Positions 9,486 through 19,744 of a stretch of 64,000 nt of DNA are shown here, piece by piece. Within the stretch, counting starts at the first letter, position 1, and each line of letters opens with the position of its first letter. Origin of the DNA: Acidobacteriota bacterium (lineage in GTDB: Bacteria > Acidobacteriota > Thermoanaerobaculia > Multivoradales > Multivoraceae); assembly GCA_026707545.1 (NCBI GenBank), contig JAPOWR010000001.1:310001-374000 (forward strand). Reading direction: 5' to 3'. A program made the position numbers and the translations under genes. The notes under the pieces were generated by a model. The model did not search any database and was not told the origin of the DNA. It saw nothing but the letters and a program-made list of their open reading frames with translations.

Positions 9486-10246
9486 CGGCTGCCGCCGTCG
9501 ATTCGCAGCACGGCCCCGGTCGTGTAGCTGGAGGCGTCGGATGCCAGGTAGAGGGCGGCGCCGACGATCTCGTCCGGCTCACCTCCCCGGCGAAGAGCGA
9601 TCGAGGTCTGTGCCCGCTTGTTGAATGCCTCCAGGTCCCAGGCTTTCGAGATGTCGGTCAGGAAGGGACCCGGCATGATCGCGTTGACCCGGACCTTCGG
9701 GCCGTAGGCGTGGGCGAGCGATTCGGTCAGCGAGTTCAGCCCTGCCTTGGCCGCGCCGTAGGGCTCCGCGTTGGCGCTGGGATGGATGGCCGCCGTGCTG
9801 GTCACGTTGATGATGCTGCCGCCGTCGCCCTCCGCCATCCGCTGGCCGATCACCGCGGCCAGCCGGAACGGTCCCTTCAGGTTGACTCCGATCACCTTGT
9901 CGAAGAGAACCTCGCTCACTTCGGCCAGACTGGGATAGAGCGGCGACATGCCGGCGTTGTTGACCAGCACGTCGACCTTGCCGAACCGGTCGTAGGCTGC
10001 TTCGATCAGGCCGTCCACCTGGTCCCAGTGGCCGACGTGGCAGGCGTGAGCGAGTCCCTGGCGCCCCGTTTTCTCGATCTGCGCCACCACTTCGTGGCAG
10101 GAGTCGATCTTCCGACTGGTGACGACGACGTCGGCGCCGGCGGCGGCGAAGGCGAGCGACATCTCGCGCCCCAGCCCGCGACTGCCGCCGGTGACGAGCG
10201 CGGTGCGGCCCGTGAGGTCGAGGATGGGTGGGGCGGTGTGGTCCAT
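9482..10246 (-). CDS. SDR family oxidoreductase
   Basis: A 254-residue classical SDR starting at the ATG that gives MDHTAPPILDLTGR. It has the TGGSRGLG cofactor motif, NNAG, a TST active-site serine and Y-GAA-K catalytic residues, and ends in RIDGG. A longer in-frame start (10327) would add an unrelated leader and overlap the divergent metallo-hydrolase gene, so I rejected it. The family catalyses NAD(P)-linked alcohol/ketone conversions. The stop overlaps the GTG of the sulfatase-like gene (GTGA), so the two are translated as a coupled pair. The functional link between them is not evident. Confidence 0.9.
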   Translation of the reverse strand: MDHTAPPILDLTGRTALVTGGSRGLGREMSLAFAAAGADVVVTSRKIDSCHEVVAQIEKTGRQGLAHACHVGHWDQVDGLIEAAYDRFGKVDVLVNNAGMSPLYPSLAEVSEVLFDKVIGVNLKGPFRLAAVIGQRMAEGDGGSIINVTSTAAIHPSANAEPYGAAKAGLNSLTESLAHAYGPKVRVNAIMPGPFLTDISKAWDLEAFNKRAQTSIALRRGGEPDEIVGAALYLASDASSYTTGAVLRIDGGSR

Positions 10247-10295
10247 GGAAACGAGGGTAACAAGCGCCGGCTCGCCGGGGTAGATTCCGCTGACG

Positions 10296-11024
10296 ATGAC
10301 CGATTCTCCGCCGCTTGCCGCCAGCACCGCCGCCCAACCGACGCCCGTCGCCGAACCGCGCCTAGTCCAGATTCAGGCCGGCCCTATGGCCAACTTCGTC
10401 TACGTCCTCGCGGACTCCGCCACACGCAAGGCCTGGGTCGTGGATCCGGCCTGGGAGCCGATTGGCGTCATGAAGGTCGCCCGGGAGCAGGGTTACGAAG
10501 TCGTCGGTGTATTGGCGACGCACTTCCACCAGGATCACATCGGCGGAGACATCATGGGCCAGCACGTTCCCGGTGTGCGCGAACTCCGTGCCGAGTTCGA
10601 TCTGCCGATGCTGATTCATGAGGCCGAGGCCGAGCGGGGCGCCGAGATCGCGGGTTGTCCCACGGACAGGGTCGAGGTGTTCCGCGACGGCGACATCCTC
10701 GAGCTCGGCGATCTGCGGGTCGAAGTGCTGCACACGCCCGGTCATTCACCGGGAAGCTGCTGCTTCCGCGCCGGCGACCACATGCTGACTGCCGACACAC
10801 TGTTCGTGCAGGGCATCGGTCGGGTCGACCTGCCGCATAGCGACATCGACGCCATGTTCCACTCGCTGGAGCGTTTGAAGGCGCTGCCCCCGGAAGTGGG
10901 CATCTACCCGGGACACGACTACGGTCCGGAGTCGTTCTCGACGATCGGCCGTGAACTGCAGTGGAACGCCTACCTACGACCGAGCAGCCTGGAACAGTGG
11001 CGCGCGATGATGGGGATCTTCTGA
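10296..11024 (+). CDS. Glyoxalase II-like MBL-fold hydrolase
   Basis: A 242-residue metallo-beta-lactamase-fold enzyme. The zinc motif T-H76-F-H78-Q-D80-H81-IGG is intact, followed by HTPGHSPGS (third metal histidine), ADTLF and a late PGHDYG histidine. This full set fits the glyoxalase II / thioester-hydrolase branch. The first 25 residues are Ala/Pro/Thr-rich and may be dispensable; an internal start near MANFVYVL would be too short. It is transcribed divergently from the SDR gene across about 50 bases, and the downstream ABC ATPase frame overlaps its 3' end. A cytoplasmic hydrolase; physiological substrate unknown. Confidence 0.88.
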   Translation: MTDSPPLAASTAAQPTPVAEPRLVQIQAGPMANFVYVLADSATRKAWVVDPAWEPIGVMKVAREQGYEVVGVLATHFHQDHIGGDIMGQHVPGVRELRAEFDLPMLIHEAEAERGAEIAGCPTDRVEVFRDGDILELGDLRVEVLHTPGHSPGSCCFRAGDHMLTADTLFVQGIGRVDLPHSDIDAMFHSLERLKALPPEVGIYPGHDYGPESFSTIGRELQWNAYLRPSSLEQWRAMMGIF

Positions 11025-11743
11025 GCGGGGACCGAAGCGCTTCGCCCTCCGTCGTCGCGTCGCCTCGAACTCCTCCGCGGATCGAGACCCGGAGACTGCG
11101 TCGCGAGCTGCGCTCCGGCGAGCGCACCCTGGTCGTCGTCGACGACCTCGATCTCGAGGTGGCGGCGGGGGAGTGCGTCTCCATCCGCGGCCCGTCGGGA
11201 GCGGGCAAGTCGACGCTGCTGGCGCTGCTGGCGGGGCTCGATCGCCCGACCGCGGGCAGCGTCCTGATCGACGGCCGGGCGATCGAGGGCCTGAGCGAGG
11301 ACGAACTGGCGCTCTTGCGGCGCGAGAAGATCGGCTTCGTCTTCCAGGCCTTTCAGTTGCTCGGCAACCTGACCGCGCGGGAGAACGTCCAGTTCCCGCT
11401 GGATCTGCTCGGCCGCCGGCGTTCGAGGGAGCGCGCGGAGGCCCTGCTCGCGGACGTCGGCCTCGCCGAGCGCGGCCACCACTACCCGTCGCAGCTCTCG
11501 GGCGGTGAGCAGCAGCGGGTGGCGCTGGCCCGGGCCTTCGCGGCCGAACCCGCGATCCTGCTCGGCGACGAGCCGACCGGCAATCTGGACTCGGCCACCG
11601 GAGCCGCCGTGCTCGACGTGATGATGGCGCTCCGGGACCGCTACGGTTCGACCCTCGTGCTCGTGACCCACGATCCGGCGGTCGCGGCCCGCGCCGACCG
11701 CGAGCTCGTCATGGTCGACGGGCGCTTCCTTACCGGCGGCTGA
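10961..11743 (+). CDS. ABC transporter ATP-binding protein (LolD/YbbA-like)
   Basis: The ATPase subunit of a MacB/LolD/YbbA-type ABC system. It has Walker [10 protein letters not shown] at residues 77-85 (counting from GTG 10961), a Q-loop in FVFQAFQL, signature [15 protein letters not shown], Walker [13 protein letters not shown] and switch-His VTHDP. The core starts near residue 40. Candidate GTG starts at 10961 and 10994 both lie inside the end of the MBL gene, so translation is probably coupled; the exact start is uncertain. It is followed four bases later by the matching permease. Such pairs move lipophilic or envelope molecules from the inner membrane, or drive envelope remodelling. Confidence 0.92.
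   Translation: MERLPTTEQPGTVARDDGDLLSGDRSASPSVVASPRTPPRIETRRLRRELRSGERTLVVVDDLDLEVAAGECVSIRGPSGAGKSTLLALLAGLDRPTAGSVLIDGRAIEGLSEDELALLRREKIGFVFQAFQLLGNLTARENVQFPLDLLGRRRSRERAEALLADVGLAERGHHYPSQLSGGEQQRVALARAFAAEPAILLGDEPTGNLDSATGAAVLDVMMALRDRYGSTLVLVTHDPAVAARADRELVMVDGRFLTGG
11024..11040 (+). other. Junction of MBL and ABC ATPase genes
   Basis: The MBL stop codon lies about 63 bases inside the ATPase frame if GTG 10961 is used, or 30 bases if GTG 10994 is used. No canonical start or Shine-Dalgarno is visible between the MBL stop and the first conserved ATPase residues. The ATPase therefore probably starts inside the upstream gene. Confidence 0.4.
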
Positions 11744-11746
11744 ATC

Positions 11747-14314
11747 GTGGGACCGGGTACGGCGCTTCGCTACTCCCTGTGGGAGTTCCGCGGCTCCCTG
11801 GGCCGTGTATGGGTGTGGCTCGTCTGCCTGTCCGTCGGCGTGGGCGCCGTCGTGTCCGTGGCCGGGCTGGCTTCGAGCGTGGACGGAGTGATCCGCGGCG
11901 AGGCGAAGAAACTGCTGGCCGCCGACCTCGCGGTGCGTTCGCGCGTGCCGCTGCCGCAGCGGGCACTGGACGCGATCGACCAGCTTCCGGGGGCGGTGCG
12001 CGCGGAGGTCCGGGAGTTGGCGGCCATGGCCGGTCGAGCGGCGCCAAGACCCCCTCGCGAGGAGGGTGCGTCGAGTCTGTTCGTCGAGTTGAAGGCCGTC
12101 TCCGGCGGCTATCCGTTCTACGGCGAGCTGACCGTGGAGCCGCCTCTGCCCGTGGGCCGGACACCGGCCGAGGTCCTCGGCGACCACTCCGCGCTCGTGG
12201 CCCCCGAGGCGCTCTCGCGCCTTGGACTCGAGGTGGGCGACGAGTTGCGGCTGGGTCGACGGACGCTGCGCATCGCGGGTGCGCTGGTCGGAGAGCCCGA
12301 TCGCCTTCCGGTGGGCCTCTCCGTCGGCCCGCGGGTCATCGTGAGCGTCGCGGGGCAGGAGGCGGCCGGCGTACTCCCGTTCGCTGGTTTCGGCGGCTAC
12401 CGGGCACTGGTGCGGTTGCCGGACGAGAGTTCGCCAGACGACCTTGAGAGCCAGGCGGAGACGGTCCGGAACGCCCTCGACAACGATCCGACCGTGCGGG
12501 TCGAGACGTACGTGGATGCCCAGCCCGGCATTCGCCGCGACCTGGAGCGGATGGAACGCTACCTGGGGTTGGTCGCGCTGCTGTCTCTTCTGGTAGGCGG
12601 CGTGGGCGTGGCGCAGGGTGTGCGCGCCTGGTTGCTGCAGCGCCTGGACGCGCTGGCAATTCTCAAGTGTCTTGGGGCGCGGCCCCGCGACCTGATGCGC
12701 GCGTACCTGGTTCAGGCGATGCTGCTGGGTTGTGGCGCGGGTGTCGTCGGCGGCGTCGTCGGTTTGCTGTCGATCCTGCTAGTGCCGGCGATCCTCGGCG
12801 GAGCTCTGCCCGCGGAGGCGATCTCGATCTGGCAGCCGCTCGCACTGACGCGGGGCATTCTGCTGGGCGCCTTCGTGTCGACGGCCTTCTCGGCTCCGGC
12901 TCTTCTGGTCGTCCTGCGGGCGCCGCCGGCCCGCGTGTTCCGCCGCACTGCGGAGCCGCTGCCCGGCTCGCGGGCGGCTTCCGTGATCTCGCTGGCCGCC
13001 GTGGCCGCCGGAGTGGCTGGTTCGGCCGCTCTGCAGGCGGGTTCCCTGTGGCTGGCGCTGCAGTTTCTGGGCGGTCTGGCCGCCGGGGTCGCCGGCCTCT
13101 GTCTGGCCGCCCTTGCCGTGCGCGGCATCGCCCGGCGAGTGGCGCCGTTGTGCCGAGCGTACTGGCTGCGACACGGCATCTCGGCGCTCGCGCGCCCCGA
13201 GTCGGGAACCCTGCCGGCGACGGTGGCTCTGGGACTGGGACTCATGGTGCTGCTGGCGATGGTCGTCGTTCAGGGGCATCTTCGTGACCAGCTCGAGTCC
13301 GAGCTGCCTTCGGACGCGCCGAGCGTGTTCCTTCTGGGCGTCTCGTCCGAAGAGTGGAGCAGGCTCGACTCGCTGCTCGCGCGGGAAGGCGCCGTCGGGG
13401 TTCAGTCCGCTCCCGTCGTGATGGCCCGGATCCGCACGATCGACGGTGAGCGCGTCGAAGATCGCATCGACGACAGCAACCGCTGGGCCCTGACGAGGCA
13501 GCTTCGGCTGACCTATCTCGATGAACTGCCGGCGGACAACGTGTTCGTCGACTCGCAGGAGCCCGTCTCCAACCGCGCGCCGTGGTTCGATCCGGCGGTC
13601 GCCGAAGTCAGCGTCGAAGACGAGTTCGCCGAGACGATCGGCGTCGGTGTCGGTTCCGTGATCGCTCTGGACGTTGGCGGGCGGGAAGTCGACATCACCG
13701 TGACCAGTCTGCGTCGGGTGGACTGGGAGGGCTTCGGCATCAACTTCTTCCTGGTGGTCGAACCGGGTGTGCTCGAGGGTGCGCCCCAGACCAGGATCGC
13801 GGCGGCGCGGCTGCCAGGGGAAAGGGAACAGGAGATTCAGGATCAGGTGGTCCGAGCGCACCCGGGTGTCGCGGTGTTGCGGATCCGCGAGCTGTTGCAG
13901 AAAGTCGTCGACCTGATCTCGAACCTCCAACTCGGCGTGCGGGTTCTCGGCAGCTTCACCGTCGCTGCGGCCCTGCTGACACTGGCCGGGGCGGTCGCCG
14001 CCGGTTCGTCTCGCCGCGGCCGGGAAGTGGCCCTGCTCAAGACGATCGGCTCGACTCGCCTCGATGTCCTGCGAGCCTTCGCGGCCGAGTACGCGCTGAT
14101 CGGTCTTTCCGCCTCGGTCGTGGCCGCTTTTCTTGGCACGGCCGCGGCCTGGTGGCTCGTTGTACAAGAACTGGAACTCGAATGGTCGTTCCGTCCGTGG
14201 GCGGTGCTCGGCGCCCTGGTAGCGGGAGGGCTGCTGTCGCTCGCCACCGGCATCCTGGCGAGCACGCGCGCCTTGCGAAGGCCGCCCATCGACTCGCTGC
14301 GGGAGGCGTCGTGA
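11747..14314 (+). CDS. FtsX-family ABC permease, large YbbP-like
   Basis: An 855-residue membrane protein with an N-terminal transmembrane helix, a large extracytoplasmic domain (about residues 45-270), a first FtsX four-helix unit (about 275-460), a second periplasmic domain and a C-terminal FtsX unit (about 725-850). This double-FtsX layout is that of YbbP-type permeases, which pair with YbbA-like ATPases. The late motif SSRRGREVALLKTIGSTR is the coupling-helix region that contacts the ATPase, matching ILKCLGARPRD in the first unit. It starts at GTG three bases after the ATPase stop, and its TGA overlaps the GTG of the next gene (GTGA). Substrate unknown. Confidence 0.9.
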   Translation: MGPGTALRYSLWEFRGSLGRVWVWLVCLSVGVGAVVSVAGLASSVDGVIRGEAKKLLAADLAVRSRVPLPQRALDAIDQLPGAVRAEVRELAAMAGRAAPRPPREEGASSLFVELKAVSGGYPFYGELTVEPPLPVGRTPAEVLGDHSALVAPEALSRLGLEVGDELRLGRRTLRIAGALVGEPDRLPVGLSVGPRVIVSVAGQEAAGVLPFAGFGGYRALVRLPDESSPDDLESQAETVRNALDNDPTVRVETYVDAQPGIRRDLERMERYLGLVALLSLLVGGVGVAQGVRAWLLQRLDALAILKCLGARPRDLMRAYLVQAMLLGCGAGVVGGVVGLLSILLVPAILGGALPAEAISIWQPLALTRGILLGAFVSTAFSAPALLVVLRAPPARVFRRTAEPLPGSRAASVISLAAVAAGVAGSAALQAGSLWLALQFLGGLAAGVAGLCLAALAVRGIARRVAPLCRAYWLRHGISALARPESGTLPATVALGLGLMVLLAMVVVQGHLRDQLESELPSDAPSVFLLGVSSEEWSRLDSLLAREGAVGVQSAPVVMARIRTIDGERVEDRIDDSNRWALTRQLRLTYLDELPADNVFVDSQEPVSNRAPWFDPAVAEVSVEDEFAETIGVGVGSVIALDVGGREVDITVTSLRRVDWEGFGINFFLVVEPGVLEGAPQTRIAAARLPGEREQEIQDQVVRAHPGVAVLRIRELLQKVVDLISNLQLGVRVLGSFTVAAALLTLAGAVAAGSSRRGREVALLKTIGSTRLDVLRAFAAEYALIGLSASVVAAFLGTAAAWWLVVQELELEWSFRPWAVLGALVAGGLLSLATGILASTRALRRPPIDSLREAS

Positions 14315-15510
14315 CGCTGCGCATCTCCACCCGCTGGCAGATCGTCAGTGCGCTCTTCGCGATGATGATGTTCTCGTCGGGTCTGGGCTTCTACAACCAG
14401 TCCGTGCTGCTCGAGGCCCTGACCCGGGAGCGCGGCTTCTCGGTGTTCTCCGCGTCGTTCGCGTCGACGGTGTTCTTCGCCACGAGCGGTTTCATGGGTC
14501 TCGCCGTTGCCAGCCTGATCGAGCGGATCGACGCCCGCTGGTCCGTCGCCGCCGGCGTCGCCGTCTGCGCCGCATCGCTGGTCGCGATCGGCCGCGTCGA
14601 GACGATTCTCGAGGTCTATGCGGCGTTCATCGTGTTCGGCATCGGCTTCTCGGCCACGAACATGTTGACCGCAAGCACGCTGATCACGAGGTGGTTCGCG
14701 CGACGGCGGGCCCTGGCACTCTCGATCGTGTTCACCGGCCTCTCCGCGGGCGGCATCGTGGTCGCGCCGTTCGCCGCCTGGGCGGTCGCCGAGCATGGCC
14801 TGGGCCGCGGTACGGAGATCCTGGCTGCGACGTACGTTCTGGGCATTCTGCCGCTGGCGCTGTGGCGGTTGCTGCCACGGCCTCGCGGCGAGACGGACCT
14901 GGCCGGCGAGTTCGACGGCGGGGAGGATCCGGGCGTCGGGGCGCGTGAAGCGTTTCGTTCCCGCTACTTCGCCGGTATCGCGGTGACCTTCTTCTTCGGA
15001 CTGATGGCGCAGGTCGGCGGCATCGCGCACCAGTTCAAGCTGGTCAGTGCCTACGAGCCGGACGTGGCTGGGAGGGCCGTCTCCGTGCTGGCCGCTGCCA
15101 GCGTCGTGGGGCGTCTGGCCTCGGGCGCGCTGCTGGAGAGACTCCCCTATCGCGGCTTCGCGCTGGCCATGCTCGTTCTTCAGGGAGTGACCCTCTTCGT
15201 GTTGGGATCGAGCACGAACGTGGCGGGCCTGCTGATCGCCTCGGGAGCGTTCGGACTCACGATTGGAAGCTTCCTCATGATGCAGCCGCTGCTGCTGGCC
15301 GAGGCGTTCGGCACCAGGAGCTTCGCGCGCATCTACTCGGTCAGCACGCTGTGCGCGTCGGTGGGCGTGGCGTTGGGACCGTTGCTGCTCGGTTGGGCTC
15401 ACGACTTTGCCGGCGGCTATCGGAACGCCTACGCGCTGAGTACGGGGTTGTCCTGGCTTGGCTGCGTTTCGTTGTGGGCGGCGGGGAGGGGATACGTCCG
15501 CGCGCGCTAG
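14311..15510 (+). CDS. Major facilitator superfamily transporter
   Basis: A 399-residue polytopic protein with about twelve hydrophobic segments, of the MFS monocarboxylate/oxalate-formate-like type. The first helix reads FSSGLGFYNQSVLL, and the loop TRWFARRRALALS between helices 4 and 5 is typical of this branch. The real start is the GTG overlapping the permease stop; the frame remains open far upstream inside the permease gene, but that part is out-of-frame shadow. It is the last member of the overlapping run that begins with the MBL hydrolase. A cytoplasmic-membrane transporter of small organic anions is the best guess; the substrate is not predictable. Confidence 0.88.
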   Translation: MTLRISTRWQIVSALFAMMMFSSGLGFYNQSVLLEALTRERGFSVFSASFASTVFFATSGFMGLAVASLIERIDARWSVAAGVAVCAASLVAIGRVETILEVYAAFIVFGIGFSATNMLTASTLITRWFARRRALALSIVFTGLSAGGIVVAPFAAWAVAEHGLGRGTEILAATYVLGILPLALWRLLPRPRGETDLAGEFDGGEDPGVGAREAFRSRYFAGIAVTFFFGLMAQVGGIAHQFKLVSAYEPDVAGRAVSVLAAASVVGRLASGALLERLPYRGFALAMLVLQGVTLFVLGSSTNVAGLLIASGAFGLTIGSFLMMQPLLLAEAFGTRSFARIYSVSTLCASVGVALGPLLLGWAHDFAGGYRNAYALSTGLSWLGCVSLWAAGRGYVRAR

Positions 15511-15596
15511 GGCCGCCTGGAAGCCGTTCGGTGTCCTTTACCGGGTCCACCAACAGGGTTGGAGTTTTCGTCAATCGCCGCTACACTGAGGAGCAC

Positions 15597-16268
15597 ATGG
15601 CTGGCCGAAGAGAACTCAACATGCGCCGTCGCAAGCGACGGATCCTGGAGGCGGCGACCAAGCTGATCTCCGATGGCGGTATCGAGGCGTGCACGATGCG
15701 GGCGCTGGCCCGCAAGGCCCGTCTCGACGTCACGACGCTCTACAACTACTACGGGTCGAAGGAGGAGATTCTCGAGGCCCTGCGGAGGTCCGGGGCTCGC
15801 AGACTCGAACGCCAGATCGGGAAACTCGAAGAGACGGAGCCCTTTGAGCGCATTCGCGCGATCGTCGACCTGACGCTAGGCGTCTCGGAGTCGCCTGCCG
15901 AGCTGGCGCGGCCCATCAATCTGCCAAAGCGCTGGCGCCGTCCGGGCAGCGGCCCGATCGGCGTGGTCGCGAAGGCGCATCTGGAGAAGGAACTCCGTCG
16001 CGCGGCGGCCGGAGGAGACATGCTTCCCTCGGTCGATCCCGAGCAATTCGCGCTGGTCGTTCTCGGTCACGCAGGCGTGTGGCTGTCGCTGTGGGCCCGG
16101 CGCCTGACCGATGCGGAGGAGACGTTGGCTCGGGTCGGCTATCTCGTGAACCTCTGCCTGCTGGCGGGCTCGACGGACGCGTCGCGGCCTGGACTCGAGC
16201 AGGAGATGCTCGAGAGCCAGAGTCGGCTGGCCGCTATCGAGGCGGCGCTTGAAACCGCCGCGGTCTGA
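15597..16268 (+). CDS. TetR-family transcriptional regulator
   Basis: A 223-residue TetR-type repressor. The N-terminal helix-turn-helix (about residues 15-62) contains ILEAATKLISDGG, MRALARKARLDVTTLYNYYGSKEEIL in outline, with the family's T-x-x-x-LY-x-YF/Y-x-SKE pattern. The C-terminal ligand domain is helical and not similar to a named subgroup. The ATG is preceded by GAGG at a good distance; upstream in-frame sequence lacks the family pattern and is excluded. It lies directly downstream of the MFS and ABC genes and may regulate them. No operator was confidently found. Confidence 0.9.
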   Translation: MAGRRELNMRRRKRRILEAATKLISDGGIEACTMRALARKARLDVTTLYNYYGSKEEILEALRRSGARRLERQIGKLEETEPFERIRAIVDLTLGVSESPAELARPINLPKRWRRPGSGPIGVVAKAHLEKELRRAAAGGDMLPSVDPEQFALVVLGHAGVWLSLWARRLTDAEETLARVGYLVNLCLLAGSTDASRPGLEQEMLESQSRLAAIEAALETAAV

Positions 16269-16275
16269 CCGCGGC
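16257..16275. terminator. Hairpin over the TetR stop codon
   Basis: An 8-bp perfect stem GCCGCGGT / ACCGCGGC with a CTG loop spans the TGA of the TetR gene, 26 bases before the stop of the facing sulfatase. It is a plausible shared transcript-end structure between convergent genes. No T-tract. Confidence 0.4.
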
Positions 16276-16301
16276 CAGTCCGGGCGAGATCGAACGACGC
16301 T

Positions 16302-17813
16302 CTACGACGGAGCCGGGACTCCGGCGGGCAAGGCAGCCGTCCAGCCGGCTTCGAGTTCGCGTGCCAGCCGGTCCTTCAAGCCGGCGTGGCCCGGATCCTG
16401 GCTCAGGTTGTCGAACTCTCGAGGATCCGTCTCCAGGTCGTAGAGTTCGATCTCCACCTCGTCGCTTCCGGAGACCGGAGTCCACTCTGTGTAGCGGTAA
16501 CGGTCGGTTCGAAGACTGAGCCCGGCGGTGAGGTGCTGCCGGTCGGGGCGCGTGAAGCGGTCCGAGCGCGAGAAGATCGCGCTCTTCCAGTCCCGGGCCG
16601 GGTCTTCGAGCAGCGGTCGGAAGCTCGTGCCCTCGAGACCGACGGGCGTGGGAAGGCCGGAAAGGTCGGCCAGTGTCGGGTAGAGGTCGACGAGTTCAAC
16701 CAGACCCGTCGACGTCGCGCCGCCTGCGATGCCGGGCGCGCGCACGATCAGGGGCACACGGGTCGACTCCTCGAACTGCGACTGCTTGCGCCACATGCCC
16801 TGATGCTCGCCAAGGTGGAAGCCGTGATCGCTGACGAAGACGACGATCGTCGATTCCTCGAGGCCGAGTTCGACGATCGCATCGAGGAGCAGGCCGACCT
16901 GGTGGTCGATCAACGTGACGGTGGCGTGGTAGGCGGCGATCGCCTGGCGCTTCTGGTCGTCGGTGTGGAGGGCGTCGTCCGGGTAGCCGACGAGCGCGGG
17001 CAACGGAATGTCCTCGCGGTCGTCGGCTGGTTCCCGCGGCAGCTCGACACCGCCGATCGGGTGCTGCTCGAAGAAGCTGGCCGGCGCTACCCAGGGCTGG
17101 TGCGGCTTGTGGAAGCCGGCGGCGATGAAGAAGGGCTTGTCGCCGTGCTTGCGCAGCAACTCGATGACCCTGCGCGCGGTGCGACCGTCGGGTGTCTCCT
17201 CCTCGAGTTCGTCGGTGGCCCGCCACGTGAGGGGCAGGCCGCCGGTGCGGCCGTGGGGCGCGAACACTTCGGCGCGCGACATGCCGTCCTCGGAGCCGTT
17301 GGTCCAGGAGTTGTCACGGACGGCCGAGTCGTCGGCGCCGGGCAGGTACTGGTCGCTCGGACGCCGCCGGGCGTTCTCCGAGATGTCCCAGGTCACCGAG
17401 TCCTCATAGCGGCCATGGGCAACCTTGCCGACCCGCGCCGTGAAGTAGCCATGCTGCCGGAAGTACTCGGGAAGCATGACGGCGTCGCCGACCGCGTGGC
17501 GCGGCTCCTGGAAGTTGTGGAGGACCTGCGTCGTCTCGGGCCTTAGGCCGCTGAGGAACGACGCGCGCGAGGGATTGCAGACCGGATGCTGGGCGTACGC
17601 ACGGTCGAGGCGGATGCCCTCGGCCGCCAGACGGTCCAGATTCGGAGTGCGCGCGGTCGGGTAGGCGCCGTAGCTGCCGAGCGCGACGTTCAGGTCGTCG
17701 GCAACGATGAACAGGACGCTCGGTCGCTCGGCAGAGCCGGCGTCGGAGCCCGGATCGCTGGGGCCGCACGAGATGAGGCTGAGCAGCAGAACGGCGGCCA
17801 GAGTCCTCTTCAT
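16302..17813 (-). CDS. FGly-type sulfatase (iduronate-2-sulfatase-like), lipoprotein
   Basis: A 503-residue exported arylsulfatase-family enzyme with lipobox L-I-S-C16. The formylglycine motif is intact: C79-N-P-S-R followed by a SFLSGLRPETT segment. The metal-binding start FIVADDLN and the late VSDHGFHLGEHQGMWRKQSQFEESTRVPLIVRAPG-type block (first 20 residues suffice) are those of the IDS/choline-sulfatase group, which cleaves sulfate esters from sugars or small alcohols. Cys79 needs conversion by a formylglycine-generating or anaerobic maturase not seen in this window. The start is the ATG of MKRTLAAVLL; the open frame upstream is shadow. It lies downstream of an SDR on the same strand. Confidence 0.92.
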   Translation of the reverse strand: MKRTLAAVLLLSLISCGPSDPGSDAGSAERPSVLFIVADDLNVALGSYGAYPTARTPNLDRLAAEGIRLDRAYAQHPVCNPSRASFLSGLRPETTQVLHNFQEPRHAVGDAVMLPEYFRQHGYFTARVGKVAHGRYEDSVTWDISENARRRPSDQYLPGADDSAVRDNSWTNGSEDGMSRAEVFAPHGRTGGLPLTWRATDELEEETPDGRTARRVIELLRKHGDKPFFIAAGFHKPHQPWVAPASFFEQHPIGGVELPREPADDREDIPLPALVGYPDDALHTDDQKRQAIAAYHATVTLIDHQVGLLLDAIVELGLEESTIVVFVSDHGFHLGEHQGMWRKQSQFEESTRVPLIVRAPGIAGGATSTGLVELVDLYPTLADLSGLPTPVGLEGTSFRPLLEDPARDWKSAIFSRSDRFTRPDRQHLTAGLSLRTDRYRYTEWTPVSGSDEVEIELYDLETDPREFDNLSQDPGHAGLKDRLARELEAGWTAALPAGVPAPS

Positions 17814-17902
17814 GGATCCTCCGAGCTGTTCGTGTGGATCTAGTCCCTCAGTATTGCGAACGTAGTTGGGACGTTCAAGTGGCGCGGGAAGCGCGCGGAC
17901 TC

Positions 17903-18643
17903 CTAGATCAGCCCTTGGTAGGCGCCGCCATCGAGCAGGATGCTGGTGCCCGTGATGAACCGCGCCGGCTCGGAGCACAGGAAGGCGACGGCCTTGCCGA
18001 AGTCGTCGGCCGTGCCCAGCGTGCCGGTGGGCACCCGCTGCGCCACGACGTCCGTGTTGCCTAGCGATTGGATGCGGTCGGTGGCGTGGATGCCGGGCTG
18101 GGCCGAGTTGACCGTGACGCCGTCGCGGGCGACCTCCGCCGACAGGGTCTTGAGAAAGCTGCTGACGCCGGCGCGGGCGACCGACGACGCGGCGAGGTTG
18201 CCGATGGGCTGACGGGCGCCAATCGAAGTGATCGCCACGATCCGTCCCCAGCCGCGCTCGCGCATTCCCGGGAGGGCGGCCTGACACATGACGATCGTCG
18301 ACAGCAGGTTGAGGTCGATCGCCTGGCGGTAGCCGTCGATCGACGTGGTCGCGGGCGAGCCGGGTGGGGGTCCGCCGGCGTTGGCGACAAGGATGTCGAC
18401 CTGGCCCAGCTTCGCGATCGCCTGTTCGACGAAGGAACGCGCGCCGTCCTCCGTCGACATGTCGGCGACGATCGGCACGGCGCCGGTGCCCAGCTCCGCG
18501 GCGGCTTCCTTGATGCGCTCCTCGCTGCGGCTGCAGATCGCGACTTCCACGCCGTCCTCGAGCAGCGCCTTGGCGCAGCCGAAGCCGAGTCCCGTCGATG
18601 CCGCGGCCACGGCGGCCTTCTTTCCGTGGATTCCCAGATCCAT
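17903..18643 (-). CDS. Atypical SDR lacking the Tyr-Lys catalytic pair
   Basis: A 246-residue Rossmann protein of the SDR superfamily with a degenerate cofactor loop (AASTGLGFG instead of TGxxxGIG) and NAGGPPPG in the fourth strand. The active-site serine is kept in ITSIG, but where Tyr and Lys should stand 13 and 17 residues later there are Ser and Arg (NLAASSVARAG). This matches a known FabG-like branch with relaxed active-site residues. The C-terminal LLDGG is typical. The role could be reductase with other residues, or non-catalytic. It precedes the sulfatase on the same strand by 89 bases. Confidence 0.88.
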   Translation of the reverse strand: MDLGIHGKKAAVAAASTGLGFGCAKALLEDGVEVAICSRSEERIKEAAAELGTGAVPIVADMSTEDGARSFVEQAIAKLGQVDILVANAGGPPPGSPATTSIDGYRQAIDLNLLSTIVMCQAALPGMRERGWGRIVAITSIGARQPIGNLAASSVARAGVSSFLKTLSAEVARDGVTVNSAQPGIHATDRIQSLGNTDVVAQRVPTGTLGTADDFGKAVAFLCSEPARFITGTSILLDGGAYQGLI

Positions 18644-18684
18644 CCTTGCCTCTCCCCTTCGTTGTCGTTCTCTGCCTGGGTCAA

Positions 18685-18701
18685 GCGCCGGAAGCCGGCG
18701 C
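18685..18701. terminator. Hairpin downstream of MBL gene
   Basis: A perfect 7-bp stem GCGCCGG / CCGGCGC with an AAG loop sits one base beyond the stop of the leftward MBL gene and before the next leftward SDR start. Position and shape fit a transcript-end hairpin. Read on the minus strand it resembles the palindromic elements at 33391 and 40561. Confidence 0.5.
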
Positions 18702-18702
18702 G

Positions 18703-19698
<996 letters not shown>

Positions 19699-19744
19699 GG
19701 GCGCACTTTAGCCAAAACCCCTCCGGCGTAGATACGATTGCGCG

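Noticed and set aside
13582-14310. Long N-terminal extension of the MFS gene
   Set aside because: It is a second frame inside the permease gene; the overlap start GTG 14311 gives a normal MFS N-terminus.
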